Source: Rhizobium sp. EC-SD404 (GTDB lineage Bacteria; Pseudomonadota; Alphaproteobacteria; Rhizobiales; Rhizobiaceae). From it: 64,000 bases of DNA. The stretch covers positions 2,589,890-2,653,889 of the forward strand of contig NZ_LR701459.1 in the NCBI RefSeq assembly GCF_902498825.1. The letters run 5' to 3'. Each line of letters opens with the position of its first letter. Position 1 is the first letter of the stretch. A program made the position numbers and the translations under genes. Of the stretch, positions 47,379-56,102 are shown in pieces. The notes below the pieces were generated by a model. That model was not told where the DNA came from, did no database searches, and worked only from the letters and a program-made list of their open reading frames with translations.

Positions 47379-48041
47379 TCAATGCTCACGCTGTTCAACG
47401 GCGGGAATGAGGCGTGCGGCAACCTCTTTCTGCAAGAAAGGAACCAGTACTTCGTCGAACCAGACATTGCGCGACAACCACGCATTGTTGCGCCAGGAGG
47501 GATGCGGCAGAGGGATGATGAGTCGCCCTGCCGGCGCTGTCTCATCCTCGATCTGCTCCCACGATTCCACGACCTCGTGGAGCGACCGACCGCGCCACTG
47601 CGGCAGATGGTAATCCTGAGCGTAACGCCCGACCGCCAGAACGAGATCGATCTGGGGCATCGCGGCGAAGACCGTGTCGTGCCAGTTGGCGCGACACTCG
47701 CGCCGGGGCGGACGGTCGCCGCCCTTGGCATCGAGCCCTGGAAAACAGAACCCCATCGGCACGATTGCGAACTGGGCCGGATCATAGAATTCCGACTTAT
47801 CCACACCCAGCCAGGTTCGCAACCGATCTCCGGACGGGTCCGTGAAAGGACGGCCAGACGCGTGGACGCGGGTACCCGGCGCCTGGCCGCAGATGACGAT
47901 CCGCGCAATGGAGGACAGAATGCAAACCGGCCGTGGCTCATGGGCCAGAGGCCTTGAGCGCGGATCGGGACGATCCCGGCAGATGCGGCACGAAGCGATG
48001 CTCTCGCCGAGTGCAGCCAGGCCGTCAAAGTCGCAAGCCAA
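47379..48041 (-). CDS. Uracil-DNA glycosylase family protein
   Basis: A 220-residue protein with motif 1 GQAPGTRVHASGRPFTDPSG and the C-terminal motif PLPHPSWRNN, the two active-site segments of the UDG superfamily. Two cysteines near the N-terminus in ASCRICRDR resemble part of the iron-sulfur ligands of families 4 and 5, though a full set of four is not evident. It probably removes uracil or deaminated bases from DNA. An alternative annotation is simply UDG-like base-excision protein. The next gene upstream on this strand, the GST, ends 11 bases before it, so they may be co-transcribed. Confidence 0.85.
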   Translation of the reverse strand: MACDFDGLAALGESIASCRICRDRPDPRSRPLAHEPRPVCILSSIARIVICGQAPGTRVHASGRPFTDPSGDRLRTWLGVDKSEFYDPAQFAIVPMGFCFPGLDAKGGDRPPRRECRANWHDTVFAAMPQIDLVLAVGRYAQDYHLPQWRGRSLHEVVESWEQIEDETAPAGRLIIPLPHPSWRNNAWLSRNVWFDEVLVPFLQKEVAARLIPAVEQREH

Positions 48042-48052
48042 GCGCGAAGCCG

Positions 48053-48664
48053 TCAGGCGCTGGCGCTCGGTCGAGCGCTGACGCGTTCATGCCAGGCGCG
48101 CAAGTGAGCAAGATGCTCAGGCATCTCGATCTTCGCTGGTTTCATGAAGCCTACGGAGACCATGGCCGAGATGTCGGCGATGGTGAACCGGTCGCCGGCA
48201 ATGAAATCGCGATGAGCAAGCTCGCCATCCAGGAACGAAAGAAACTCGATGACGCGCGGCCGGTTGGCCTCGCCCCATTCCTTCACCTGCGGAACTTCCC
48301 ATTCCTTCATCGCGGGATGGAGGTGCCTGAAAACGGCCGCGACAGAGTTTAGAAAGTTGAGTTCGACGCGGCGGTTCCACATCTCGACCTGCGCCTCTTC
48401 CAAACCGCGGTGGCCGAAAAGGTTGGGCTCAGGGTGAAGCGTTTCGATGTATCGGCATATCGCAACGGACTCGGTCAGCACCGTTCCGTCATCAAGTTCC
48501 AAGACAGGCAAACGCTGCAACGGGTTGAGTTTGCTGAGAGCATCGCTCTTGTGGCCAAGCGCTCCCATGTCGACCGGCACACGCTCGATCTCGATGCCTT
48601 TCTCGGCCAAGAAGATCGACACACGCCTGGGGTTTGGCGCCTTGCCCCCATCATGAAGCTTCAT
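48053..48664 (-). CDS. Glutathione S-transferase
   Basis: A 203-residue cytosolic GST. The N-terminal thioredoxin-like domain begins MKLHDGGKAPNPRRVSIFLAEKG and contains the cis-Pro in LQRLPVLELDDG and the glutathione-binding ES in LTESVAICRYIE. The helical C-terminal domain shows FIAGDRFTIADIS. The open frame extends 30 codons further, but ATG at 48664 matches the family. Substrate unknown; GSTs of this type detoxify electrophiles or reduce disulfides. Confidence 0.9.
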   Translation of the reverse strand: MKLHDGGKAPNPRRVSIFLAEKGIEIERVPVDMGALGHKSDALSKLNPLQRLPVLELDDGTVLTESVAICRYIETLHPEPNLFGHRGLEEAQVEMWNRRVELNFLNSVAAVFRHLHPAMKEWEVPQVKEWGEANRPRVIEFLSFLDGELAHRDFIAGDRFTIADISAMVSVGFMKPAKIEMPEHLAHLRAWHERVSARPSASA

Positions 48665-48844
48665 GAACCGAACGTCCTCCCAATGCCGCAGGCGAGCTAT
48701 TTCCCATGCTTCGTGCCTCGTTTTAGGGGCTCGCCGCGATGGCCGCAATCGCATGGAGCATGGGCGCGGTACCTCCTTCGAAGGGTCTTCTTAATAAATT
48801 CTCGTTAACCTTCCGGCAAATAACCGCATGACCCAAGACGGACG

Positions 48845-50386
48845 ATGACGATCGCACTCGAGAGCACCGGCGACAAGAATATCGTCGACCGATCACGCCC
48901 GCAGCGCAATGCAGGTGTGTCTCAAGCCGTGCGCGCAACCCGTGAAAGGCTTCAGTTCCGGCAACCGCTGAGCCACCATTTCGCGCGTGAGATGATGCTT
49001 CTGCATATCAATTCGCTGCTTCAGGGCGCGGCGGCGATGCCTTTGCTCGTTCTGGCGGCGACGGGCATCAGCATTTATTTCGGCGAATCTTTCGAATTGA
49101 TCCCCTGGTCGGCCGTAACGCTGGCCGCCTACGCCATTCTGGTCTTCCTGGCGCGCCGTGCATCGGTCCAAAACTTCGATCCGCCGACAACGAGAAAATG
49201 GACCATCCGCTTTCTCGGCGCACATCTGGTTATCGGCCTGTGCTGGGCGATCTTCGCCTATCAGGACTGTGCGACCTGCTCCGGTCCATCCTTCTCTTTC
49301 TACAAGGGCGTCATCCTGCTGGTTGCCCTCGCCGCTTCGGCGATGGCGACATTCACTCTGAAGCGGGCGATCATCGCTTCGTTCGGACCGCCTGTGATCG
49401 CACTGGGCCTCAGCGCCTATTTTCACGGGAGCCCCTACGACATCGGCATGGCGGCCGTTCTAGGCGCGGCCTTCTGCTACTTCGTGTTCGTTTCGAACCG
49501 GCTCTACGTGTCCAATTTGACGCTTCTCTCCTTTCAATCGGAAAAAGTGGCGCTGATCGCGGAGTTGGAAGTGGCGAACGCCGTATCCGACGAAGCGCGA
49601 AGGCGGGCAGAGGAGGCAAACCTCGCAAAGTCGCGGTTCCTGGCTTCCATGAGCCATGAACTCAGAACCCCTCTCAATGCCATTCTTGGGTTCTCGGAGG
49701 TCATGAGCCAAGAAGTCCTCGGGCCGATGCCAAACCCAACCTACAAGGACTACGCCGCCGACATTCACCGCTCCGGCGAGCACCTGCTCAATCTCATCAA
49801 CGAGATCCTCGACCTGTCGAGGATCGAGGCCGGTCGCTACGACCTGAGCGAGGAAGCCTTGTCACTCGTCGAGATCGCCGAGGATTGCATCGGCATGGTG
49901 CAGCTGAAGGCACGCAGCAAGCACATCGATATTCGGGCCCAGGTCGAACCGTCTCTGCCGCTGGTGTGGGTCGATGAGCGTGCTATGCGGCAGGTTGTGC
50001 TCAACCTTCTGTCCAACGCCGTGAAGTTTACGCCGCAAAACGGCATCGTTACCGTGAAGGTGGGTTGGACCGCCGGCGGTGGCCAGTATCTGTCAGTGGT
50101 CGATGACGGTCCGGGAATACCCGAAGAAGAAATCCCGATTGTGCTGTCCGCGTTCGGGCAAGGCTCAGTCGCAATCAAGAGCGCCGAACAGGGAACGGGA
50201 CTTGGTCTGCCGATCGTCCAGGCCATCCTCGCCAAGCACGGTGGCCAGTTCGTGCTGCGCTCGAAGTTGCGCGAGGGTACGGAAGCGATCGCAATCCTGC
50301 CACCGCGGCGCGTTCTGCAGAGCATTCCGCCAATCGACGACGACAGCATCTATACGACGAAGCAGAAGAAGCCGGTTTTTGCTTGA
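48845..50386 (+). CDS. Membrane sensor histidine kinase (PleC/DivJ-like kinase core)
   Basis: A 513-residue kinase. Residues about 50-215 contain about six hydrophobic segments, a membrane sensor of unknown input, followed by a short coiled coil. The HisKA domain has SMSHELRTPLNAILGFSEVM (His about 275) and the extended YKDYAADIHRSGEHLLNLIN typical of PleC/DivJ/PdhS kinases of alphaproteobacteria. The ATPase domain is complete: NLLSNAVKFTP, DDGPGIP and GTGLGLPIV. It could belong to the CtrA/DivK cell-cycle network, but that group has many members and the exact role is open. No response regulator is adjacent. Confidence 0.88.
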   Translation: MTIALESTGDKNIVDRSRPQRNAGVSQAVRATRERLQFRQPLSHHFAREMMLLHINSLLQGAAAMPLLVLAATGISIYFGESFELIPWSAVTLAAYAILVFLARRASVQNFDPPTTRKWTIRFLGAHLVIGLCWAIFAYQDCATCSGPSFSFYKGVILLVALAASAMATFTLKRAIIASFGPPVIALGLSAYFHGSPYDIGMAAVLGAAFCYFVFVSNRLYVSNLTLLSFQSEKVALIAELEVANAVSDEARRRAEEANLAKSRFLASMSHELRTPLNAILGFSEVMSQEVLGPMPNPTYKDYAADIHRSGEHLLNLINEILDLSRIEAGRYDLSEEALSLVEIAEDCIGMVQLKARSKHIDIRAQVEPSLPLVWVDERAMRQVVLNLLSNAVKFTPQNGIVTVKVGWTAGGGQYLSVVDDGPGIPEEEIPIVLSAFGQGSVAIKSAEQGTGLGLPIVQAILAKHGGQFVLRSKLREGTEAIAILPPRRVLQSIPPIDDDSIYTTKQKKPVFA

Positions 50387-50488
50387 ATACGCCGGCGATC
50401 AAACGCTGACGGCGCTCTTTTTCTTTACACGACTGCTAAAGCACGGACATCATCAACTTCAATCATCCAATTGATTCGCTTGGATTCC

Positions 50489-50968
50489 ATGAATTCGACG
50501 CCCGCGACCATCGACCAGACGCGCGAAGGGAGCCTCATTCAGTATGGGGCTCTACCCTATCGCCTGCGTGAAACTGGCGACGTCGACTATCTCGTGGTGA
50601 CGTCACGGGGAACCGGACGCTGGATTCTTCCCAAAGGCGGATTGGTAAAGGGAAAGACGGCCGGTCAATCGGCCATGCAAGAAGCGCTCGAAGAAGCAGG
50701 CGTGCGCGGCAGGCTTCATGGCGAGCCGATCGGCATCTATCGTACGACCAAGCAACGTCCCCGCCCCCTCTCTGTGACCGTGCTGCTCTTTGCGCTGCGG
50801 GTCGAGGAGATGCTGGACCATTGGCCTGAGAAAGGTCAGCGCATCCGCAAATGGGCAAACCTGGCCGAGCTGGACGAACTCCTGACAGACGACGGCGCGG
50901 CCCAGCTCATCGCTAAGTTCGACCGCATCATGCGCGTCGACATTTCCGGCCGATCCTCGCGGAACTGA
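50489..50968 (+). CDS. NUDIX hydrolase
   Basis: A 159-residue NUDIX protein, probably cytosolic. The NUDIX box region reads GGLVKGKTAGQSAMQEALEEAGVRG: the EExG end is kept, but the first Glu is replaced and the Arg of REUxEE is Gln, so it is a variant box seen in some diphosphoinositol or dinucleoside polyphosphate hydrolase-like members. WILPKGG before the box also fits that group. The frame is open from 50471 (TTG); ATG at 50489 is preferred. Confidence 0.83.
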   Translation: MNSTPATIDQTREGSLIQYGALPYRLRETGDVDYLVVTSRGTGRWILPKGGLVKGKTAGQSAMQEALEEAGVRGRLHGEPIGIYRTTKQRPRPLSVTVLLFALRVEEMLDHWPEKGQRIRKWANLAELDELLTDDGAAQLIAKFDRIMRVDISGRSSRN

Positions 50969-50987
50969 CCTTTACGATCCGCTGCCA

Positions 50988-51497
50988 TCAGTGCCGTTCG
51001 TAGAACGCGTTCCCGCCCGCCTCGAGCTGGTAGTGCATGTTCTTGTACGGGAAGCTCAGGCCCGCCATGTGAAAAAACTTCGCTTCATCCAAGCTTGGAT
51101 GACGGTGGCCATCGAGAACCTTGTCGGCGGCAGCGACGACGTCCGGCACCTTTTCACGCGGCATTTCCCGTGAAAGCACGCCTGGGGCGAACTGGTTCTT
51201 CTGGCCGACCACTTCGCAGATCGTATCGGGAAACTCTTCCGCCTCGACACGATTCATGACGACGGTCCCGACGGCAACGAGACCTTCTTCACTGGAACGG
51301 TTGGATTCGAAATAGATCGCGCGCTCGAGGCACTCCCGATCCTTTTCGCTATCGGCCACAGGTGTTGGAGCAATGGAACCGGTGGCCATCTCGTCGATGG
51401 CGTTATTCGCCATACAGCCGCTGAGTGACGCGACAATTGCCATCCCGACAATGGCCCGTACGCCGAAAGACCGGCCTGAAGCCAGCTGATCGCCCAT
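50988..51497 (-). CDS. Cell-wall hydrolase, SleB-like (Hydrolase_2), lipoprotein
   Basis: A 169-residue protein with an N-terminal hydrophobic segment and lipobox SLSGC (Cys about 28). Residues 55-165 are the Hydrolase_2/SleB domain: CLERAIYFESNRSSEEGLVAVG with the catalytic Glu, VMNRVE, and the late FPYKNMHYQLEAGGNAFY. SleB-type enzymes are lytic transglycosylases that cut peptidoglycan. AGAGGG seven bases before the ATG supports the start. It is divergent from the cold-shock gene. Confidence 0.87.
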   Translation of the reverse strand: MGDQLASGRSFGVRAIVGMAIVASLSGCMANNAIDEMATGSIAPTPVADSEKDRECLERAIYFESNRSSEEGLVAVGTVVMNRVEAEEFPDTICEVVGQKNQFAPGVLSREMPREKVPDVVAAADKVLDGHRHPSLDEAKFFHMAGLSFPYKNMHYQLEAGGNAFYERH

Positions 51498-51768
51498 GGA
51501 AAACCCTCTTTACGCAAAACAAGGCTTCTGCTGACGACGCAATGAGGCAATAGAGTGACAGCAGCCTCAGAAAGGCTCTTCGCAAATTTACTTGCGTTTG
51601 TTTTCAAGTCATGCATACGCTCAAGCTGTTCGGGATGTGCTGACCCGGAGACTGGACTGACGTTCTTTCCCCGTACGTGACTGCTCGACACCGCCGCGGA
51701 TCGCGGCCTGGCCATCCGCGCGATAGGCGTGCGGCGGTCGGAAACAACCGGGAAAAGGACCCAGTACC

Positions 51769-51981
51769 ATGGCTCAGACGGGCACCGTAAAGTTCTTCAA
51801 CACCGACAAAGGCTACGGCTTTATCACTCCTGATGGCGGTGCAAAGGACGTTTTCGTCCACATCTCCGCTCTCCAGGCCTCCGGCATTGCGCATCTGAAC
51901 GAAGGCGACAAGGTCTCCTTCGACACGGAAGCCGACCGTCGCGGCAAGGGTGACAAAGCAGTCAACCTGCAGCAGCTCTAA
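51769..51981 (+). CDS. cspA: Cold-shock domain protein
   Basis: A 70-residue CspA-family OB-fold protein with both RNA-binding motifs, KGYGFITP (RNP1) and VFVHISAL (RNP2), and the [13 protein letters not shown] start. It binds single-stranded nucleic acid and melts RNA structure; many paralogues in alphaproteobacteria are growth- rather than cold-regulated. AAGGA nine bases before the ATG is strong. The 270-base gap upstream leaves room for a long structured leader, which is typical of these genes. A strong terminator follows. Confidence 0.94.
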   Translation: MAQTGTVKFFNTDKGYGFITPDGGAKDVFVHISALQASGIAHLNEGDKVSFDTEADRRGKGDKAVNLQQL

Positions 51982-52029
51982 GCGCTGATACTTTCGGCCG
52001 GTCTTCGGACCGGTCCGGCACACATGAAA

Positions 52030-52055
52030 GGGCGACCCTCGGGTCGCCCCTTTTT
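52030..52055 (+). terminator. Intrinsic terminator of the cold-shock gene
   Basis: GGGCGACCC (52030-52038), TC, GGGTCGCCC (52041-52049) form a perfect nine-base-pair stem, followed by C and TTTTT. It sits 48 bases after the cspA stop. Confidence 0.92.
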
Positions 52056-52089
52056 GTTTGAAGCAACTCTACTGGGATGAGTGAACAAG

Positions 52090-52115
52090 AAAGGGCGGCC
52101 CGAGAGCCGCCCTTT
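52090..52115 (-). terminator. Terminator-like hairpin after the Kazal lipoprotein gene
   Basis: AAAGGGCGGC (52090-52099) and GCCGCCCTTT (52106-52115) form a ten-base-pair stem with a six-base loop. On the minus strand it is followed by CTTGTT, and it lies about 30 bases after the Kazal gene stop. Confidence 0.75.
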
Positions 52116-52145
52116 GGATAGAATGCGTGGTGATGTGACGAAGCT

Positions 52146-52652
52146 TTAGCAGGGGCCCTGAGCGACAACGCGGAAGCCGGAGTTGTCCGCTTCGCACGAA
52201 TTGCCGAAGGTCTGGAACTGCGGACCGCGACGGCCGCAAACGGGCGCATATTCGCGGGTGCAGATGCCGGGACCGCCTGGGCGACCCGGTCCGGGACCAC
52301 CACCCCAACCTGGGCCAGGTCCACCAGGACCACCCCAACCTGGACCAGGCCCGGGTCCGGGTCCGCCGGGGAAACCGGGACGCGGCGGTGGGCCAGGCCG
52401 GCGGCATTCGCCATCGGCGACAACGCGGAAGCCTTGCGCACGCGCCACGCACTGGTTGGGTAGTGTCTCGAGACGACCGTTTCGATCGCCGCACACAGGA
52501 GCGTAGATCTGAGGACAGGCTTGCGGCCCGGGCGGCGGTCCAGGAGGACCGGGCGGAAACGGACGCGGACCGTCGTCTACGACAACGCAGCCCGACAGGA
52601 TCGACAAGAGGACAAGCGAAACACCAACCGATTTTGCGGAAAGAAACGACAT
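52146..52652 (-). CDS. Lipoprotein with two Kazal-type protease-inhibitor domains
   Basis: A 168-residue secreted lipoprotein (signal ending LLSILSGC). Two Kazal-like modules are visible: CPQIYAPVCGDRNGRLETLPNQC (part quoted) ending in VADGEC, and CTREYAPVCG...FGNSCEADNSGFRVVAQGPC. Each holds the YAPVCG core and the C-terminal Cys, joined by a 45-residue linker of Gly-Pro-Gly repeats; a Pro-rich stretch also precedes module 1. Kazal domains inhibit serine proteases and are uncommon in bacteria, although small Kazal proteins are known in rhizobia. A longer frame exists to 52688; GAGGAGG eight bases before 52652 decides the start. Confidence 0.85.
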   Translation of the reverse strand: MSFLSAKSVGVSLVLLSILSGCVVVDDGPRPFPPGPPGPPPGPQACPQIYAPVCGDRNGRLETLPNQCVARAQGFRVVADGECRRPGPPPRPGFPGGPGPGPGPGWGGPGGPGPGWGGGPGPGRPGGPGICTREYAPVCGRRGPQFQTFGNSCEADNSGFRVVAQGPC

Positions 52653-52738
52653 ACAGAGCCTCCTCGCTCGGCGAAGGCGAAGAGACATCTTCGCTCGTGG
52701 CGGATGCTACCGCTGTCCGGTTGTAGGCGCAACCGATC

Positions 52739-53731
52739 TCACGCGGCGAGACGGCCGTCGAGCCCTTCCATCGCGACGAACGCTTCGGCGATGACGTCCG
52801 GACCGGCTCCACGCTGACTGGAGCGCTCCGACAGGATTTGTCGGAAGCGCCGGGCACCCGGAACGCCCTGGAAAAGACCAATCATGTGCCGCGTAACGTG
52901 GACCAACCTGCCGCCAGCCGCCATATGCCGGGCGGTATGTTCCATCATTGCGTCTCGCACGTCGGCCCATTCCACCGGTGCGGGATCCTCACCGTAGATC
53001 AACCGGTCCACATCGGCCAGTTGAGCCGCGTTGTGATAGGCGGCCCTCCCCATCATGACGCCATCGATGTGGCGCAGATGATCAGCAGCCTGATTCAAAT
53101 CCTGAACGCCGCCATTGATCCCGATGAAAACATGCGGAAACTTCTGCTTGAGCCGATAGACGCGATCGTAGTCGAGCGGCGGGATGTCCCGGTTTTCTTT
53201 CGGACTGAGCCCCTGCAGCCAGGCCTTGCGGGCGTGCACCCAAAGCGCATCTGCGCCGGCATCCAGAACGGCCATCGCGAGCGCATCCAGCGCCTGTTCC
53301 GGGTCTTGGTCATCCACGCCGATCCGGCATTTCACCGTGACGGGTATCGAGACGGCACTTCGCATGGCCGCCACGCCTTGAGCGACGAGCCCGGGCGTTT
53401 GCATGAGGCATGCACCGAAGGTGCCGGACTGCACCCTGTCCGACGGACAGCCGCAATTCAGGTTGATCTCGTCATAGCCGAAATCGGCGCCGATCCGAGC
53501 GGCTTCGGCAAGCTTCCCAGGATCCGATCCCCCTATCTGGAGGGAGACGGGATGTTCGACCGGATCAAAACCGAGAAGCCGGTTTCGATCGCCATGGATC
53601 ACCGCGTCGGCGACGACCATCTCGGTATAGAGCAGGCTGCGCTTCGTCAGCAGGCGATGGAGAAAGCGACAGTGCCTGTCCGTCCAGTCCATCATCGGCG
53701 CGATCGCGAATCTATGCTGGGCGTAGGTCAT
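52739..53731 (-). CDS. dusA: tRNA-dihydrouridine synthase A
   Basis: A 330-residue flavoenzyme that reduces uridines 20 and 20a in the D-loop of tRNA. It has the FMN-barrel start FAIAPMMDWTDRHCRFLHRL, the catalytic Cys in INLNCGCPSDRVQSG, the VKCRIGVDD strand and GINGGVQDL, and the DusA-typical HARKAWLQGLSPKENR. The frame is open to an ATG at 53794, but the extra 21 residues are not family-like; neither start has a strong Shine-Dalgarno. It is followed on the same strand only by the Kazal gene, which is probably separate. Confidence 0.93.
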   Translation of the reverse strand: MTYAQHRFAIAPMMDWTDRHCRFLHRLLTKRSLLYTEMVVADAVIHGDRNRLLGFDPVEHPVSLQIGGSDPGKLAEAARIGADFGYDEINLNCGCPSDRVQSGTFGACLMQTPGLVAQGVAAMRSAVSIPVTVKCRIGVDDQDPEQALDALAMAVLDAGADALWVHARKAWLQGLSPKENRDIPPLDYDRVYRLKQKFPHVFIGINGGVQDLNQAADHLRHIDGVMMGRAAYHNAAQLADVDRLIYGEDPAPVEWADVRDAMMEHTARHMAAGGRLVHVTRHMIGLFQGVPGARRFRQILSERSSQRGAGPDVIAEAFVAMEGLDGRLAA

Positions 53732-53859
53732 GGCCTGCCTGATCGGGCATTGATAATGCGGCGTTCCATCCAGGAAGCCAGTTGCAACGGACATATCGGT
53801 GATAATTGTTCCATCAGCAACCCCGACGCTCGATCACTCGGGATGGCGACCGCGCGTTC

Positions 53860-54276
53860 TCAGTGGGTGGAGCAGGTCGCGCAGAGACCGCGCAGTTCCA
53901 CCGTCGTCTTGCGCGGCTTGAAGGCGCGTTCGCGCATCCATGTGCCGAGGCGCGTTTCGATCTCGGCGTCGGAGAACTCTTCGACCTGGCCGCAATTCTC
54001 GCAGATCGCAAAGCCGATCATGCCGTGGCTTGCGCAATGGGGGTGGGCGCAGGCGATGAAGGAATTGAGGCTTTCGAGCCGGTGGACGAGCCCGAGTTCC
54101 TGCAGCTTGTCGAGTGCGCGATAGACCTGCAGCGGCGCCCGAAACCCCTCGTCGCGAAGCTGGTCGAGGATCGTATAGGCGCTCAAGGGCCCCTCCGCGC
54201 TGCTCAGCGCATCGAAGACGAGTTTCTGGTTCTTGGTCAGGTCGCTCATTTTACGTTCGTGAACATGGGTGGTCAT
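53860..54276 (-). CDS. zur: Zur, zinc uptake regulator (Fur family)
   Basis: A 138-residue Fur-family repressor. The N-terminal winged helix is SAYTILDQLRDEGFRAPLQVYRALDKLQ (parts), and the structural zinc is held by C92-C95 in CENCG and C132-C135 in CATC. Regulatory ligands include the His/Cys in ACAHPHC. It is Zur rather than Fur because it is joined to znuB by an ATGA overlap in the znuC-znuB-zur operon. With zinc bound it should repress the divergent promoters between znuC and znuA. Confidence 0.93.
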   Translation of the reverse strand: MTTHVHERKMSDLTKNQKLVFDALSSAEGPLSAYTILDQLRDEGFRAPLQVYRALDKLQELGLVHRLESLNSFIACAHPHCASHGMIGFAICENCGQVEEFSDAEIETRLGTWMRERAFKPRKTTVELRGLCATCSTH

Positions 54277-55097
54277 CGGCGACCTCCTTCCTGCGGCTGT
54301 GGCCCGGATCTGCGAGCCACCGGCGCGATCTGGCTGACGAGGAACAGGGCAAGCGCGGCAACCACGATCGACGGTCCCGAAGGCGTATCGAACTGCAACG
54401 AACCGAACAAGCCTGAAACGACGGCGACGACGCCGATGAGCGATGCCATGACGGCCATCATTTCCGGCGTGCCTGAGAAGCGGCGGGCTGTGGCCGCGGG
54501 AATGATCAGGAGCGAGGTGATGAGCAGGATGCCGACGATCTTCATGGCAATCGCGATCAGGAGCGCCATCAGCAGCATGAAGGCGACGCGCGCGCGTTCC
54601 GGATGCATGCCTTCCGCTTCGGCAAGCTCGGCATTGACGGTCGCGGCCAACAGAGGGCGCCAGAGCCAGGCGATGCCCGCCAGCACCAGCGCGCCGCCAC
54701 CCCAGATGAAGGCGATGTCCGTGTGCGACACGGCGAGGATATCGCCGAAGAGGAAGCCCATCAGGTCGATCCGCACCCAGGTCATGAAGGCGACCATGAC
54801 GAGGCCAAGCGCCAGTGTCGAATGCGACAGGATGCCGAGCAGCGCGTCTGTCGACAGCGACTGGCGCCGATGCAGCAGAAGCAGCGCCGCCGACACGAGT
54901 GCAGCGACGACGAAGACCCCGACCATCAGGTTGATATCGAGGAGAAACGCGATGGCGACGCCCAGCAGAGCCGAATGCGCCATGGTATCCCCGAAATAGG
55001 CCATACGCCGCCACACGATGAAGCAGCCGAGCGGGCCGACCGTGATGGCGACGCCGATGCCGGCGACCAGCGCGCGGATGAAGAAGTCATCCAGCAT
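54273..55097 (-). CDS. znuB: ZnuB, zinc ABC transporter permease
   Basis: A 274-residue membrane protein of the ABC-3 family with eight or nine hydrophobic segments: LVAGIGVAITVGPLGCFIVWRRMAYFGDTMAHSALLGVA in part is the family start, and AEGMHPERARV is the coupling loop toward ZnuC. The open frame continues upstream inside znuC; ATG at 55097 is the family start. It overlaps znuC by 11 bases and zur by four. Confidence 0.93.
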   Translation of the reverse strand: MLDDFFIRALVAGIGVAITVGPLGCFIVWRRMAYFGDTMAHSALLGVAIAFLLDINLMVGVFVVAALVSAALLLLHRRQSLSTDALLGILSHSTLALGLVMVAFMTWVRIDLMGFLFGDILAVSHTDIAFIWGGGALVLAGIAWLWRPLLAATVNAELAEAEGMHPERARVAFMLLMALLIAIAMKIVGILLITSLLIIPAATARRFSGTPEMMAVMASLIGVVAVVSGLFGSLQFDTPSGPSIVVAALALFLVSQIAPVARRSGPQPQEGGRR

Positions 55098-55992
55098 GGT
55101 GATGCCCCCTGTGCCCCTGCTCGTGCTCATGACCATGCTCATGGCTCGGAGCCGGGGCGCTCTCGGCGTGATCATGCGGCTGGTGGCTATGATCATGATC
55201 GTGGTGATGGCCGTCATCGGGATGACAATGGTCCGTCACCGAACCATCGGCATGCTTGACCCGGCCGTCGGGCAGATGGGTGTGGTCGTGACGATGGCTG
55301 TAGACCGCCAGCGTCGAAGCTGCGCGCGCGCCGAACAACTGCAGATATTCCGGGCTCTGAGCCACGATCTCCGGCGCGCCGCGGCAGCAGACATGGCCAT
55401 TGAGGCAGATGACCGTATCTGTTTCTGCCATCACCACATGCAGATCGTGGGAGATCAGCAGAATGCCGCAGCCCGTACGGTCGCGAATCTGCTTGATGAG
55501 ATCGTAAAGCTCAATCTCGCCGGAGAAATCGACACCTTGAACCGGCTCGTCGAGAATGAGGAGATCCGGCCGGCGCACCATGGCCCGCGCCATCAGGGCG
55601 CGCTGGAATTCGCCGCCCGAAAGGTGCTGGACCTCCGCATCGGCCAGATGGGCGATGCCCACCGCCTCGAGCACTTCATCGATTTCGGCGCGCGGACGGC
55701 TTCCGGTCAGCGTCATCAGCCGCCGCACGGACAGCGGCAGCGTCCAGTCTATGGCGAGCTTCTGCGGAACGTAGCCGATCGTAAGATCCGGCTTGCGCGT
55801 GACAGTGCCCTCGTCTGCCTTCATCAACCCGATGGCGGCCTTGGCGGTGGTCGACTTGCCGGAGCCATTCGGACCGATCAGCGTCACGATCTCGCCCGGC
55901 GAAATGGTGAGATCGACGCCACGCACCAGCCAGCGCCCGCTGCGCCGAACTCCGACGCCGCTCATCTCCACAAGGTTTGTCCGCTGCACCAT
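55087..55992 (-). CDS. znuC: ZnuC, zinc ABC transporter ATPase with His-rich tail
   Basis: A 301-residue ABC ATPase. Walker A is GPNGSGKST, the signature HLSGGEFQR, Walker B LLILDEPVQGVD and the switch His in ISHDLH. After residue about 245 comes a tail rich in His and Asp (HRHDHTHLPDG, DDGHHHDHDHSH and more), which probably binds zinc and may regulate transport. The frame is open to 56058, but ATG at 55992 is preferred. It is the first gene of znuC-znuB-zur, divergent from znuA. Confidence 0.93.
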   Translation of the reverse strand: MVQRTNLVEMSGVGVRRSGRWLVRGVDLTISPGEIVTLIGPNGSGKSTTAKAAIGLMKADEGTVTRKPDLTIGYVPQKLAIDWTLPLSVRRLMTLTGSRPRAEIDEVLEAVGIAHLADAEVQHLSGGEFQRALMARAMVRRPDLLILDEPVQGVDFSGEIELYDLIKQIRDRTGCGILLISHDLHVVMAETDTVICLNGHVCCRGAPEIVAQSPEYLQLFGARAASTLAVYSHRHDHTHLPDGRVKHADGSVTDHCHPDDGHHHDHDHSHQPHDHAESAPAPSHEHGHEHEQGHRGHHHAG

Positions 55993-56040
55993 CAACCCTT
56001 TCGATGCGCCATTTCGGCGCTTGTCACCGCATATGGCACA

Positions 56041-56076
56041 CGTTATAGGGTTACACAAGAAACGTTATAAGATTAC
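56041..56076. promoter_or_regulatory. Two Zur-box-like repeats between znuC and znuA
   Basis: CGTTATAGGGTTAC (56041-56054) and CGTTATAAGATTAC (56063-56076) are direct repeats with a 22-base period, each an imperfect form of the GTTATnnnATAAC-like palindrome of alphaproteobacterial Zur boxes. They occupy the short divergent promoter region 27-60 bases before the znuA start. Confidence 0.7.
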
Positions 56077-56102
56077 GATTTCAACTGAACTGAGGGACTA
56101 GC

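Noticed and set aside
51604..52023. 139-codon antisense frame over cspA
   Set aside because: Lies over the cold-shock gene and its terminator; not a plausible protein.
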